63,989 nt of DNA from contig JAQGDQ010001086.1 in NCBI GenBank assembly GCA_030141605.1, forward strand, positions 1-63,989. The letters run 5' to 3'. The number at the start of each line of letters is the position of its first letter. Position 1 is the first letter of the stretch. This document shows positions 12,831-24,430 of this stretch, piece after piece. The translations under genes were made by a program, and so were the position numbers. The notes under the pieces were generated by a model. That model made no database searches, was not told the origin of the DNA, and saw only the letters and a list, made by a program, of their open reading frames with translations. The DNA is from Tubiluchus corallicola (Eukaryota > Priapulida > Priapulimorpha > Priapulimorphida > Tubiluchidae).

Positions 12831-13545
12831 GCAGGGTTTCATCATTGATAAATGTGTAAATCAGTGTTGGATTAATGGCACAGAGAAAATAAAATAACCG
12901 CCAGTATTATAAATTCACAAAAAATGAACTATTACAGCAGCCATTTTTCGCGTTCTCTGCAGTTTGCCTCGTTTGAGTATTAAGCATGAACATCGAACGT
13001 TTGAATCGAATTCGAACGAGTTTTTGTTTGAATTTAACTCGAACCTAAAATGATAGATTTGAACAATTCATCTCTTCAACAACATTATGTTCTTTATCAT
13101 GAAAGTGTTTGAAATATAGTCCAATTATGATAATATAGCTGCGATTTCTGTCACAATTTTTAAAAAAATTCGAGTAATATGCATGACTTTGTAAGACTAA
13201 TTTTTACTGGTGGCTCGAAAACTTGTTCGAAAATCTCTCAATCTCATTCGAAATACTGAAGTTCGCTATTAATACGAAAGCTACAAATTCGATTCGAATT
13301 CGCTTTCAGGGCGAATGCTCAGCCCTACTCCTTACTGAGTATTGACCACCGTGACATACAGACTCAGTCGTTAGAAATGACCGTGCAAAAAATTAGCCTA
13401 AGGTTAGCCTAACAGATGGCGGAACAGTCGTTTGTGGTTTACATATTGTATCCTGTGTGAATTGTTGTATTAAATTTTATCAGATAGTGAAAATTTTCAG
13501 TGCCATTGAAGATATTGGTTCTGACACTTAAATTATATAGTTTTC
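12829..13545. repeat. dispersed duplicated segment, copy A (no LINE insertion)
   Basis: From GCAGGGTTTCATCATTG to the AAATTATATAGTTTTCTG region, this matches 16339-18817 on the same strand with a few percent divergence, except that copy B contains a LINE. It includes a GAGCATCGAA-type element (about 12987-13327) ending GCGAATGCTCAGCCCTA. A further partial copy of that element's end follows at about 13541-13667. Confidence 0.75.
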
Positions 13546-15687
13546 TGGTGGCTCGAAAACTTGTTCGAAAATCTTTCAATCTCATTCGAAATACTGAAGT
13601 TCGCCACGAATTCAAAGACAACAAATTCGATTCGAATTCGCTTTGCGGTAGAGAATGCTCACCCCTGGTTGTCATGCAGCGTCTGCCTTCTGCGCCAGTT
13701 TGACGTCAAATTGTTACGGGATAAAACCCAGTGCCTTCTCATGCCTTAGGCATGCAGTCAGTGAGTTGCGCCCAGTGCCTTGTCATGCCTTAGGCATGCA
13801 GTCAGTGAGTCGTGCGCCATCTAGAGCACAGAAGTAACAGTTACAGTTTAAAATTCTTGGAGCTGTTTACGACCGTTTAATAGCTTTGATGCCATTCCAC
13901 CTTAAAACTACACTTGATGAGATTATTTCTGAAAAGCTTTGTCTTTTAACATCAGAATCATTTTCTACACTCATTGCAGGCATGGTAACATTTCCAAAAT
14001 GCACAAATAGCTTTCCGTGAGTTGTGCAACTTTACTAATGTCCGAATGACTGTACCTTATTTTTGATAAAATACCGTACGTAAATTGTTTGTGTTTGCAA
14101 GCGAAATACCGTAAGTTAAACTTAATACGAGTCAGCGTCGCTTAAACTTAGAATGAAAGTGATTGTCGTACTTAGTTGTTAGCAAAGATGTACGGTTTCA
14201 TTAATGGCCTGTCACGCCAAAGTGAAGAAAATTTGCTGAAAAATATCGGACTGTGTTTAGTTTTCGTCATTTTTATTCAGCGTGGGATTTGATCCCGTAG
14301 CTCACATGATAACTTCATTGGTAAAACGTACAGTTGTTAGCAGGTTGTAAACTTTATTTTTCTACAGTAACTGCAAACTTAATGGCTTTACTGTTTGGTA
14401 ATGTTACCGTAAGGTGTTTGACTGTACTCAAAATAGTTATATATCGATTGTCGCACCATATACACAATGTTTTTGTAATTTGCTTCAGTTTCTTACTCGT
14501 CTGTTGACCGTAAAAATGGCTGCTCTGAGCGGTCATCTCGGAAGTATAAAGTATAGACTTTATGTACAGCATTGCCGCTAATGCAAGCTTTGTGTTCAGT
14601 GAGACAGCATGTACATGATGTCATATATATAGTTATATATCCATTGTCACACAACAGTAAACCAGTTGTATTTAAGAAATTGAGATTGGAAGAATAATTT
14701 CCCATTGTTACAAAACATAAGAATGAAAGTAACAATGAATGATTGTTGTTATTCAAGCTCATACCACGTGACCTGTAGTGTGTAGTAGCATTTTCTGGTA
14801 TCTTTGTCGTTTTACAATGCTTTTACGAGCGTCCGTTTCTATGTTATGATATGTGATTGTGAACACAGCTTTAGTTAGTGTTAGTGTAGTCATTCAGGAC
14901 ATTGATTATCATCTCAGTGTTGTGTACTGTATGTTGTGTCGTTTGGCGCATTGTTTTCATGTGGCATTGTATCTAATTATTCCCTTTGTTGTAAACTGGA
15001 CAGTCTAATGTTTGAATTGATAAGTATTAGTTTTTCCTGCTTGGCCACATTTTGAGTATACTGGTTATACTCCGAGATATTAGTATGAGATTCGTATGAT
15101 GAAAATTAATGATAGTAACATTTTTACATTGCAGTTTGCATAAAATGAAATTAGTGTATGTATGTGAGTATCACTTCATTGTCTGTCTCGTAAACCAGAT
15201 GGTCGTTAGCTAATTGTAAAATCTTAGACATGTTGTAAAATTGTTTGCTATATAGGATAATATTCATTGCACAAGATATACACAGTAAGAACTGAAAGTT
15301 TTAATGTTACACTAGGATTTATAAGTTCATTAATTATTCTGTAGATGGCACTACATTAGCTTTTTTAACTCTTTCGTTAGATTATCATGCAGACACCCAG
15401 TGCCATTCATTGACACAAAGAAAATAAAATGTAATGTGCCACAATTCAAGAAAATATACATGTATCTGTATAATTTGCATTGTGGAGACCTGTTTATGTT
15501 AATTAGTGTAATTGATTACATAATTGAAAATGATGAAACATTCATTACAAATGATTCTTGCAAGTATGGGGACAGCAAGGGAACTGGAAAAATGTAAAAT
15601 TTAGTAAAATAAATACAATCACGTTTTGAAAAATCGCACTGATATTTTATTTCTTCTTGTGTTCTATTGGTATATAAAGCTGTACAC
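13546..15687. other. intergenic, no gene seen
   Basis: It contains two 44-bp direct repeats around CATGCCTTAGGCATG (about 13728-13815) and otherwise AT-rich unique sequence. No splice-linked coding similarity was recognised. Confidence 0.5.
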
Positions 15688-16170
15688 CAGGGGTGTGCAA
15701 ATTGCGGCCCGCCGAGAGAATTTGTGTGGCCCGCGAAGAGATTTGTCAACCTAATGAAAGTGCGGCCCGGGCGATTAATTGAGTGTATCCAGCTGAAGTC
15801 CGTGCCACGATCCCAAAGATAGTGTGGGTAGTTTTTTCTACTAGATCGGAAGCCATTAGCACTTACAAGACGGCTGTAGCTTAATGTCACTGTACTACAC
15901 AGACTGTGTGATACACATTACTAATATGCATTGTAATGAAGTTTCACTATCTGTCCTGAAAGTAGAAATATGTGGTTTGTAATATAAATTTTAATAATTT
16001 CTAAAATAGTTTCTTGAGTGTAGTAGTAGTAATGATGTATGCAGGTCGAATGCAAAAAATCGTTATTAGGCCTTTCTGTACTTGGCTCCTTGATCAAACT
16101 GCCTGTGGCCCGCAGGAATTGTGGGAAAGTTTAATGTGGCCCGGCTAGTCAGATAATTTGCACACCCCTG
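15688..16170. mobile_element. hAT MITE, copy 2
   Basis: Termini are CAGGGGTGTGCAAATTGCGG and AATTTGCACACCCCTG. Flanking 8-mers are CTGTACAC (15680-15687) and CCCTACAC (16171-16178), 6 of 8 identical. It is the same family and orientation as 10726-11208. Confidence 0.85.
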
Positions 16171-16689
16171 CCCTACACATTATGAACTGTGCTCACAGAA
16201 CATGGACTCCGAGCTGTGACAGGATGTTCCGTTTTTTCTAAAACTGCTCACAGAGCTGTAATGTAAAGATCACTTTGAATTTGGAAAGAAATGAAATTCT
16301 AAAAAAGGGGTGCCAAGAATCACGGCTTAGGTCTCCTCTCTGAAGCAGGGTTTCATCATTGGTAAATGTGAAAATCAGTGTTGGATTAATGGCTCAGAAA
16401 AAATAAAATAACTGGTAGTATTATAAACTCACAAAAAAATAAACTATTACAGCAACCATTTTTCGCGTTCTCTGCAGTGCCTCGTTTGAGTATTAAGGGT
16501 GGACATCGAATTCGAATGAGTTTTTAGTTTGAATTTAATTCGAACCTAAAATTATAGATTTGAATAATTCATCTCTTCAACCACATCATGTTCTTTATCA
16601 TGAAAGTGTTTGAAACATAGTCCAATTACAATAATCTAGCTGCGATTTCTGTCACAATCTTAAAAAAATTCAAGTAATATGCATGACTT

Positions 16690-18463
16690 GACATTTTGTT
16701 ATATAAGTTATCATACTATGGTATCAGGGGACGTCCTCTTGCGCTTTTCACGTCTTACCTTACTAATAGGAAACAGTTTACGTCTATTGACTCATCAGAA
16801 TCTAAACTTGCTGATATAACCTGTGGTGTCCCACAGGGTTCTACATTGGGTCCATTGTTATTTCTTTTATATATTAACGATCTGCCATCTTGTTCGCAAT
16901 TTAACACCAGATTGTTTGCAGACGATACAAACTTATTTTTATCACACCAAAATATCAAAACATTAGAACATTCAGTAAATGTGGAACTGGACAATATTAA
17001 TAAATGGATGCAAGCAAATAAGCTATCGATAAATTATAAAAAAACAAAATATATGTTAATTGGAAACAAGCAACATAACAATAGTTTAAACATAAATATG
17101 GGAGGTTGTACTATTCAATCTACACAAGAAATCAAATATCTTGGTATATTTATAGATAGTAGAATTACTTGGAAAACACATGTTCAGCATATAGCCAACA
17201 AAATTAGCAAATTAAGTGGAGTATTAGCTAGAATACGACACTACATAAATGTAGATGCACTACGGCTCTTATATTCTTCTCTTGTCATGCCATATCTGAG
17301 TTATGGCATTCTCGCCTGGGGTAGTGCTTCAGCATCGGTCTTAAAATCATTGGTTTCTAAACAAAACAAGATTATCAAACTTATAACATCTACTAGCAAA
17401 AGGGAACATGTAACACCTTTGTATTTGCAACTAAATCTACTAAAAGTTCATGATCTGTATAAATTAGAATTGCTCAAGTTTGTACATAAATTCAAAAATA
17501 ATTCACTTCCAGATCTCTTCAGCAATTATTATACTTTAGCATGTCACATGCATCACCACTCTACTAGGTTTGCTACAACCCAATCTTATTTTATTGAAAG
17601 ATTTAACTCATCTAAAGGCCAGAATTCTTTAAAACACCAAGGATCTTTGCTGTGGAATTCATTACCAGACCAGTTAAAGTCCAGTAACTACAAAAAGTTA
17701 ATTTTAAACTATAAAAAACAACTTATTGCAGGATACAAATAAATGAGACATTTTGCTTATATACTTGTAATACTATACATATTTTTTTCATTGCTACGAC
17801 ACTTAAAGATTTTGTTTAAGTTTTTGTTATATTTTGATTTCATTTTGTCTGATTTACAGTTGAAATAGTTTTTCGATGGTTTAATTTATTATATTTTCTT
17901 TCTCGACAAATTCAGTCATTGATGTTATTATTACAACATTTCAGTTTTGTTTTTCTTATTTGCTTCTGTTTCTTGTTTTGTTTTGTATGATTTATATTTG
18001 CCTTATTTTTCCTTGGTTTAATCTATTATATTTTTTCTCGACAGCTTTGGTTGATCATTCTACTGTTTTTTTGTTTTGTTTTTTTGCCGGATTTTTTAGT
18101 TAATGCTCAAATTATGCATATTCTGTTATCTTAAAAATCTCAAGTTATTTTTATTGTGTTTGCTTCGCATGATTCATAGTATTTTAGAATTGTAAATCTT
18201 TCGTTATTTAAACTATATGTTCTACAGTATTACGATACCTATCATTCAATTGCCAAATTAACACACATCAACCGAATACAAATTTAAATTGATAACGACG
18301 CCATAATTAAGTTTATTTAATCATAACTATTTAAGGGTGGCTGACTTGATAACCTACGGGTTCTTCGCTGCCCTTCTCCTTTGCTTTAAAATATTCCATG
18401 TAGTCTTTATACTGTATTTTTATCGTTCTAACGGAGATAATAAATAATTGAATTGAATTGAAT
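16690..18463 (+). mobile_element. 5'-truncated non-LTR retrotransposon (Jockey/CR1/L2-type)
   Basis: It is flanked by TGACTT at 16684-16689 and 18464-18469. Copy A at about 13185 shows the uninterrupted site GCATGACTTTGTAAGAC. The element holds the C-terminal half of a reverse transcriptase, an AT-rich 3' UTR and a tail of (TTGAA) units after AATAAATAA. The exact empty site makes the borders reliable. Confidence 0.9.
16696..17742 (+). CDS. reverse transcriptase, C-terminal fragment
   Basis: The 348-residue reading frame has TCGVPQGSTLGPLLFLLYIN (RT motif 4-5) and the catalytic FADDTNLF, followed by thumb and C-terminal sequence with ITWKTHVQHIANKIS and the ending LLWNSLPDQLKSSNYKKLIL. It is uninterrupted, so the insertion is probably young, but it lacks the N-terminal RT motifs, the endonuclease and ORF1. 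It would copy element RNA by target-primed reverse transcription if complete; as it stands it is dead on arrival. Clade placement is by general resemblance only. Confidence 0.85.
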   Translation: MLYKLSYYGIRGRPLALFTSYLTNRKQFTSIDSSESKLADITCGVPQGSTLGPLLFLLYINDLPSCSQFNTRLFADDTNLFLSHQNIKTLEHSVNVELDNINKWMQANKLSINYKKTKYMLIGNKQHNNSLNINMGGCTIQSTQEIKYLGIFIDSRITWKTHVQHIANKISKLSGVLARIRHYINVDALRLLYSSLVMPYLSYGILAWGSASASVLKSLVSKQNKIIKLITSTSKREHVTPLYLQLNLLKVHDLYKLELLKFVHKFKNNSLPDLFSNYYTLACHMHHHSTRFATTQSYFIERFNSSKGQNSLKHQGSLLWNSLPDQLKSSNYKKLILNYKKQLIAGYK

Positions 18464-18817
18464 TGACTTTGTAAGACACTAATTTTTACTGGTGGCTCGA
18501 AAATCTTTCAATCTCATTCGAAATACTGAAGTTCGCTATTAATACGAAGGCTACAAATTCGATTCGAATTCGCTTTCAGGTGGCGAATCCTCAGCCCTAC
18601 TCCTTACTGAGTATTGACCACCGTGACATACAGACTCAGTCGTTAGAAATGACCGTGCAAAAAATTAGCCTAAGGTTAGCCTAACAGATGGCGGAACAGT
18701 CGCTTGTGGTTTACATATTGTATCCTGTGTGAATTGTTGTATTAAATTTTATCAGATAGTGAAAATTTTCAGTGCCATTGAAGATATTGGTTCTTACACT
18801 TAAATTATATAGTTTTC

Positions 18818-19348
18818 TGTACGAAAGTGTTCATTTTCATATAAGCCAAGATATATGTTTATGCACTATATTCTTTCAGTATGCACTGTTATATTACAAT
18901 GTAGGCGGAATCCCTTTGCCCCAATACTCACAAAAGCTGTGGTTCGACTGCATACTGACAAAACGATTTTACAGTGAGTAAATTTTGCCATACTTTTTAG
19001 CCACCACTTGATTAATTGTTGACGAAACTCAGAATGTCTACTAACAATACAGGCAAAAAATTGGACAAATCTGCGTTTATGTGATGGACCTTTGGAAAAT
19101 TAGTTCTATAGGGCTATGATTTTATTTTTGTACATCAGTAATACAACATCAGACACATGCAAACATCATCTTTAAAACTGAAATCCAGACACACAAAGAG
19201 TAAAGGACTAGAGTCTGTAGACCAATGATAGCCTGTGTTTACCGTAAATTTTTTGCAAACAGTACTTTCTTTAAATTTTCTATTGGAAAAACTAAGAGCA
19301 AATCTGCCTAGCATTAACTGTAGTCATCTCAAGTTTATTTTCTTGCAG
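18818..19348. other. intergenic/upstream of the zinc-finger gene, nothing clear
   Basis: AT-rich sequence without recognisable coding or repeat structure. It ends in a pyrimidine-rich stretch and TTTTCTTGCAG, taken as the acceptor before the zinc-finger exon, so part of this is probably an intron of that gene's 5' UTR. Confidence 0.4.
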
Positions 19349-19392
19349 AAAAATGTAAAACTTGAAAAAGAGGAAGGAAAAAATTTGACAAG

Positions 19393-21537
19393 ATGAGTAG
19401 CGATGAAGATGAGGCATATGACGAAGCGTTTGGTACACCAACTTACAGTGACGAAGAGTCTCTCAATAAACCACCAGTCATTCAAGCAAACTACAACCCA
19501 AACGAAGATGATGAGGCTTTCAGTGCACAATCCAGCGACAGAGAAGATGATGATGACGACGACTATGAGGAAGTGATTGAAAATAATGTTAACGAGCGGC
19601 AAAGCATGCAGTACTTTCCTGCAGTAACAGCAGCTGTTGGTAACAGAGAGAGAGAAAATGACGAAGACGAGGCAACTATGGTGGGGAATGATAATTTTGG
19701 AATGAACGATTTTGAAAAATACAGGGAGGAGGTATTCGGCTGTGACCCAGAAGATAACCAAGATGCTAAACCGATACAGGCTCACGAAATTGATAACAAG
19801 GCGTTGAACGTCTTGCTGGAAGAGAATGGCTTCATCGACGCTGATGGCTCGAAGAAGTGGAAATGCCACATCTGTGAATGTAAGGTGTACTCGACTAAGC
19901 ATAATCTAATGATACACGTTCTTGATCACAGCGGCGTAAAAGCCCACGGGTGCCACATCTGTGGCAAGAGATTTAAGCAGGGCAGTCACTTGCAGTCGCA
20001 CTTGTTAACTCACAGTAACACCCGACCGCACGAGTGCAAGACGTGCGGACGTTGCTTCACGCAGGTGTCGCATCTCAGACGACACGAGATCGCCATTCAC
20101 GGCGCGAAGGAGCGACACAAGTGCGAGCAGTGTGAACGCAGCTTTGCTTATCCGAGTGAGCTACGGCTGCACGTTGAAAAGGCGCACACGAATCACCAGT
20201 TCGTGTGCACCGAGTGCAACCGGGGATTTACCACAGATGCCAAACTGCAGATGCACGCGCGCCGACATCAGCTCGAGAACGTTTACTGCGAAGAGTGCGA
20301 CCGCACATTCACGTATCCTAGTCAATTGCAGGACCACATGAAGATCCACTCTAGCGTGCGGCCGTACATATGCACGGAATGTGGTATGGACTTTGTAAAG
20401 GACCACCACCTGAAGAACCACATGCTGACGCACTCCGGCGTTAAGCCGCACGAGTGCAACACGTGCGGGAAGCAGTTTTCTCTCAAGTCCAACCTGAAAC
20501 GTCACCTGAAGGTGCACACGGGTGAAAAAGACTTCCACTGTCAGGTGTGCGACCGTCAGTTCGGCCAACTGCAGACGTTGAACGCTCACCTGGTGACGCA
20601 CTTGGAGACGAAGCCGTACCAGTGCACCTTGTGCGAGAAGCAGTTCAGCCGTCACTACAATCTGCAGGCGCACATGAACTTGCATCGCGAGGAGAAGCCA
20701 TTTCGTTGTTTCTGTGGCGCTGGTTTCACGATGAAGGGCAACTATCAGCGTCACGTGAAAATGAAGCATCAGTCGGGAACAACCGACTCTGCTGCTGCCG
20801 CCGCCGCCACCTCGAACTACTTCAAAAACGAGGAGGGTCCAAATTTTGAAAGAGAGCCAGTTGCGGAAGCGGTTACCCCGGCAACCAACCGGGTGCGCTC
20901 TGCAGCAAAAAGGAGTAGCCACAAGTGCAGCCTGTGTACCCGCTCTTATTTATATCCTAGTCAGTTGCGTGATCACATGAAGTCGCACGAGAACGTGCGG
21001 CCGTTCCACTGCGAAGAGTGCGGCAAAAACTTTCTCAAAGAACATCACTTGAAGAATCACATGATCACGCACAGCGGCGTGCGAGATTACAAGTGCGACA
21101 CGTGCGGCCGCGCGTTTACGATAAAGTCGAATCTGAAACGGCATATCAAAATCCACGCCGAGGAGAAAGAGTTCCCGTGTAAATTCTGCTTCGAGAAATT
21201 TCCGACGTCCGACTCGCTCAGCGCTCACCTGTTGACACATTCCCCCACGAGGCCATTCAAGTGCGACTTCTGTGATAAAAAGTTTTCCCGCGTTACCAAC
21301 CTGACGGCGCACACTAACGTTAAACACAAGAACATTCGACCGTTCACTTGTTACTGTAATTCTGCGTTCACTAACAAGGGGAATCTGGGTCGGCACCTGC
21401 GATTGGTTCACAATGACGACATACACCCAGATGTACTTCTTGACCTAAACAATGCCGATTTAGCTAAAGATATTAAAGTTGAAACGGAAAACAGTGATGA
21501 TTATGATATGCACGGTGAAGAAGACACGGACACGTAA
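19393..21537 (+). CDS. 17-finger C2H2 zinc-finger protein, 714 aa
   Basis: A predicted nuclear DNA-binding protein encoded by one exon. An acceptor-like CTTGCAG at 19342-19348 suggests an upstream non-coding exon; the first ATG in frame is used. Residues 1-150 are acidic (runs of D/E, SDREDDDDDDYEE). C2H2 fingers 1-11 follow, then a spacer with an Ala run, then fingers 12-17, then an acidic C-terminus. Fingers 6-11 and 12-17 are an internal duplication: both start YPSQL.DHMK, continue HHLKNHM.THSGV and KSNLKRH.K.H, and both end in an odd C-x-C finger (CFCGAGF, CYCNSAF). Linkers are mostly not the TGEKP type. Target and orthologue are unknown to me. GC content is higher than the surroundings. 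Confidence 0.92.
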   Translation: MSSDEDEAYDEAFGTPTYSDEESLNKPPVIQANYNPNEDDEAFSAQSSDREDDDDDDYEEVIENNVNERQSMQYFPAVTAAVGNRERENDEDEATMVGNDNFGMNDFEKYREEVFGCDPEDNQDAKPIQAHEIDNKALNVLLEENGFIDADGSKKWKCHICECKVYSTKHNLMIHVLDHSGVKAHGCHICGKRFKQGSHLQSHLLTHSNTRPHECKTCGRCFTQVSHLRRHEIAIHGAKERHKCEQCERSFAYPSELRLHVEKAHTNHQFVCTECNRGFTTDAKLQMHARRHQLENVYCEECDRTFTYPSQLQDHMKIHSSVRPYICTECGMDFVKDHHLKNHMLTHSGVKPHECNTCGKQFSLKSNLKRHLKVHTGEKDFHCQVCDRQFGQLQTLNAHLVTHLETKPYQCTLCEKQFSRHYNLQAHMNLHREEKPFRCFCGAGFTMKGNYQRHVKMKHQSGTTDSAAAAAATSNYFKNEEGPNFEREPVAEAVTPATNRVRSAAKRSSHKCSLCTRSYLYPSQLRDHMKSHENVRPFHCEECGKNFLKEHHLKNHMITHSGVRDYKCDTCGRAFTIKSNLKRHIKIHAEEKEFPCKFCFEKFPTSDSLSAHLLTHSPTRPFKCDFCDKKFSRVTNLTAHTNVKHKNIRPFTCYCNSAFTNKGNLGRHLRLVHNDDIHPDVLLDLNNADLAKDIKVETENSDDYDMHGEEDTDT

Positions 21538-22141
21538 TGTGAACAGGTTATCCGAAGTTCGGCCGGTTGTCTCATCGTGTTTTCATTTTGCGCATTTGTC
21601 GAAATAACGTATTTTCACGCGCTGCCAAGAATCATGTGGATTTTTTGATTCGCTTGTGTTGTGCTAGCGGGGCACAAAAGCTGGTTTTATTCATCGGTCA
21701 GTAGTGAGAACTTTACCAGTGTAAACGTGAACATGTATGTAAGTTTGCTGCGAACTAACGGTACAGTGACGATAATTAATGTTTTCCACAATAACTAATC
21801 GTTACTTATATGTGCCTGATCCGTTTGAACTGGTAGAGTTTGTCTACCAATTCTAGTTAATTAATTACCATTTGACAATGTATAGTAAACTTATTAAATA
21901 TAGAAATCTTATTAAAATTGCAAATAGATAGCATAATTGCACGAAATCATTGCATACGCAGGTGCATTTTCAGGCTCTTGTATAGGCTTTACGGAATTTA
22001 TTCAAACCGTTTATTCATACTCGCTTGCAGCACAATAAATATACAAGGAAAAGCTACAAATTGTAAGAATTACAATAAATTAGTTCAAGCTGTACATGTT
22101 AAAGGAAAGAAAGTTTGTTAATTAGTTAAAGCAAAGCAAAG

Positions 22142-22497
22142 TGCAGTCAACTTCGGATATAAGGGACACCTCCAGACCGGAAAAAATCGTCCCTTATAGC
22201 CGAAGTTGAGTCAGACCGAGGGTGTATTTAGACTTGTACTTTTCTGTACTTTTACCCATATTTTTATGCATTATTGTTACACATTCAGTGCAAACGGTAT
22301 GTAGGAAGCTCCTTCAATGATGCGAGATGTATGTGACCACGGAAACCGAGCTGTTCGAAGGTCGAGTTTGTGAAAAATTGAGGTTAAAAATCGATCAATT
22401 TCGCTTTGATCATAGGGTCCCTTATATTCGAGGTAATTTACCTGGGTTTCTATTACACGGGACCTGAAGATATTTTTCATTGTAACCGAAAGTAACT
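22142..22497 (+). mobile_element. TA-type MITE (mariner/pogo-like), right end missing
   Basis: It begins CAGTCAACTTCGGATATAAG and matches the left 350 bp of the element at 24496-24968. The matching right terminus is absent. It lies downstream of the zinc-finger gene, within or after its 3' UTR. Confidence 0.6.
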
Positions 22498-22769
22498 TTT
22501 ATCAATTTGAGGAACTAATACTCTTTATGGAAAGTATGCTCTGATTTCGACTATTTTGCACATGATTGACCTGTGTTGTTATGGTTTAGCACTATAATGT
22601 GTTCTTGGTAATTAGTATATTATTCTTTTACATACGTGTATTTCTAATTTTTTAAAGTTGTTTTGTCGTTGTCACAGAAGTATAGTATAGTATTAGTACT
22701 ATAGTATTAGTATACTTTTAAATTTGTGGACTGGCTCGGCAACTTTTTAATTTTAAAATTTTTACTGCA

Positions 22770-23505
22770 AGTTTATCTTTCTGTCACTAGGTGTCATCAC
22801 CTGATAGGAACTTTTAAATTATGGAAGAACTGTTCTACTTTTTAATTTTAAAATCCTTACTGTAAATCTGTAAAGTTCATCTTTTTGTCACTAGATGTCA
22901 GCACCTGATAGGAACTTTTAAATTATGGAACAGCTGTTCTACTTTTTAATTTTAAAATCCTTACTGTAAATCTGTAAAGTTTATCTTTTTGTCACTAGAT
23001 GTCAGCACCTGATAGGAACTTTTAAATTATGGAACAGCTGTTCTACTTTTTAATTTTAAAATCCTTACTGTAAATCTGTAAAGTTTATCTTTTTGTCACT
23101 AGATGTCAGCACCTGATAGGAACTTTTAAATTATGGAACAGATGTTCTACTTTTTAATTTTAAAATCCTTACTGTAAATCTGTAAAGTTTATCTTTTTGT
23201 CACTAGATGTCAGCACCTGATAGGAACTTTTAAATTATGGAACAGATGTTCTACTTTTTAATTTTAAAATACTTACTGTAAATCTGTAAAGTTCATCTTT
23301 TTGTCACTAGATGTCATCACCTGATAGGAACTTTTAAATTATGGAACAGCTGTTCTACTTTTTAATTTTAAAATCCTTACTGTAAATCTGTAAAGTTTAT
23401 CTTTTTGTCACTAGATGTCAGCACCTGATAGGAACTTTTAAATTATGGAACAGCTGTTCTACTTTTTAATTTTAAAATCTTTACTGTAAGTCTGTAAATT
23501 ATATT
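22770..23505. repeat. 104-bp minisatellite, about 7 units
   Basis: Units contain CACTAGATGTCAGCACCTGA, TAGGAACTTTTAAATTATGG, a CAGCTG and TTTTTAATTTTAAAATCC. CTGATAGGAAC recurs about every 104 bp (22803, 22907). Edge units are more diverged than central ones. Confidence 0.9.
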
Positions 23506-23883
23506 TTTATCACTGGGTGTAATCATGTTACGTAATGTATACTATTACCAGCACTGCTCTGGTAACTATACTGCACTGGTAACTGCCATTTACCAGAATT
23601 GCACTGGCAACGGTTAGTATGTTTTTAATAATGTCGAATAGTAAGATTTTTTAACGTTTTTGGATTTTTCCTTGGAATGTTTCAATTGTCATCCATCGTT
23701 GTTTATCAGTTGCATTCTCCTTTGCATAACTTGAAAGTTGTTTGTGTTTCCGGAGACACACGTGCAGAGTTTTCGTGCATTTAAAAACTGATGTAATTTT
23801 TGCATCGAATGTTGTCGCCCATCAGGAATTTTCAGTGTCAAATTGGCTAACAGTCCTCTTAGTTAAAGCACTGTAAATTAATT

Positions 23884-23895
23884 GAGAGAGAGGGA

Positions 23896-23931
<36 letters not shown>

Positions 23932-23982
23932 CGAGAGAGAGAGTGAGAGAGAGAGAGACGAGAGAGAGTGAGAGACGAGAGA

Positions 23983-24013
<31 letters not shown>

Positions 24014-24052
24014 GGAGGGAGAGAGAGAGAGACGAGAGAGAGAGAGAGAGTG
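23884..24052. repeat. (GA)n microsatellite with GACGAGAG interruptions
   Basis: About 170 bp of GA repeats with periodic AGACGAGAGAG and GTGAGAG. The stop-free Ser/Leu and Arg/Glu frames are artefacts. Confidence 0.95.
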
Positions 24053-24430
24053 CAAGGGACAGAGCTGGAGACAGAAAAGACTGGCAAGAGATAGATTGGG
24101 AGAGGCAAACAGAAGGCTTTATCCTACTAAAATAGTGGCTCTTAAACTAAAAGAGCAACCATGATTATTCTGCTAAAATATTTTTGGGGAACACTTTTTC
24201 TCGAAACGAGTTGTCTAGGAAAAATTTTCTGGGAAAGGTTTTTTCTGTAAAAAACGTTTTATGGGAAACACCTTTCTAGGAAGTGAACCTAAACCGCCTC
24301 ATATCTATTTTGTACATTTTAGACATGTTAATATGCAGTTTTTTGTGAAATCCTGTATATGCCAGTACAGAAAATTCGACGCAAGTGTAATTTTTTTGTA
24401 AGAAATAAATCCAAGCTCATGAATGTACAT

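Larger units (their letters stand above)
16339..18817. repeat. dispersed duplicated segment, copy B (split by a LINE)
   Basis: It is colinear with 12829-13545 on both sides of the LINE at 16690-18463. Copy A therefore gives the pre-insertion site. Divergence is mostly single substitutions. Confidence 0.75.

Noticed and set aside
20161-20922. Antisense 253-codon frame over the zinc-finger gene
   Set aside because: Shadow of the GC-rich coding strand; no domain and no independent evidence.
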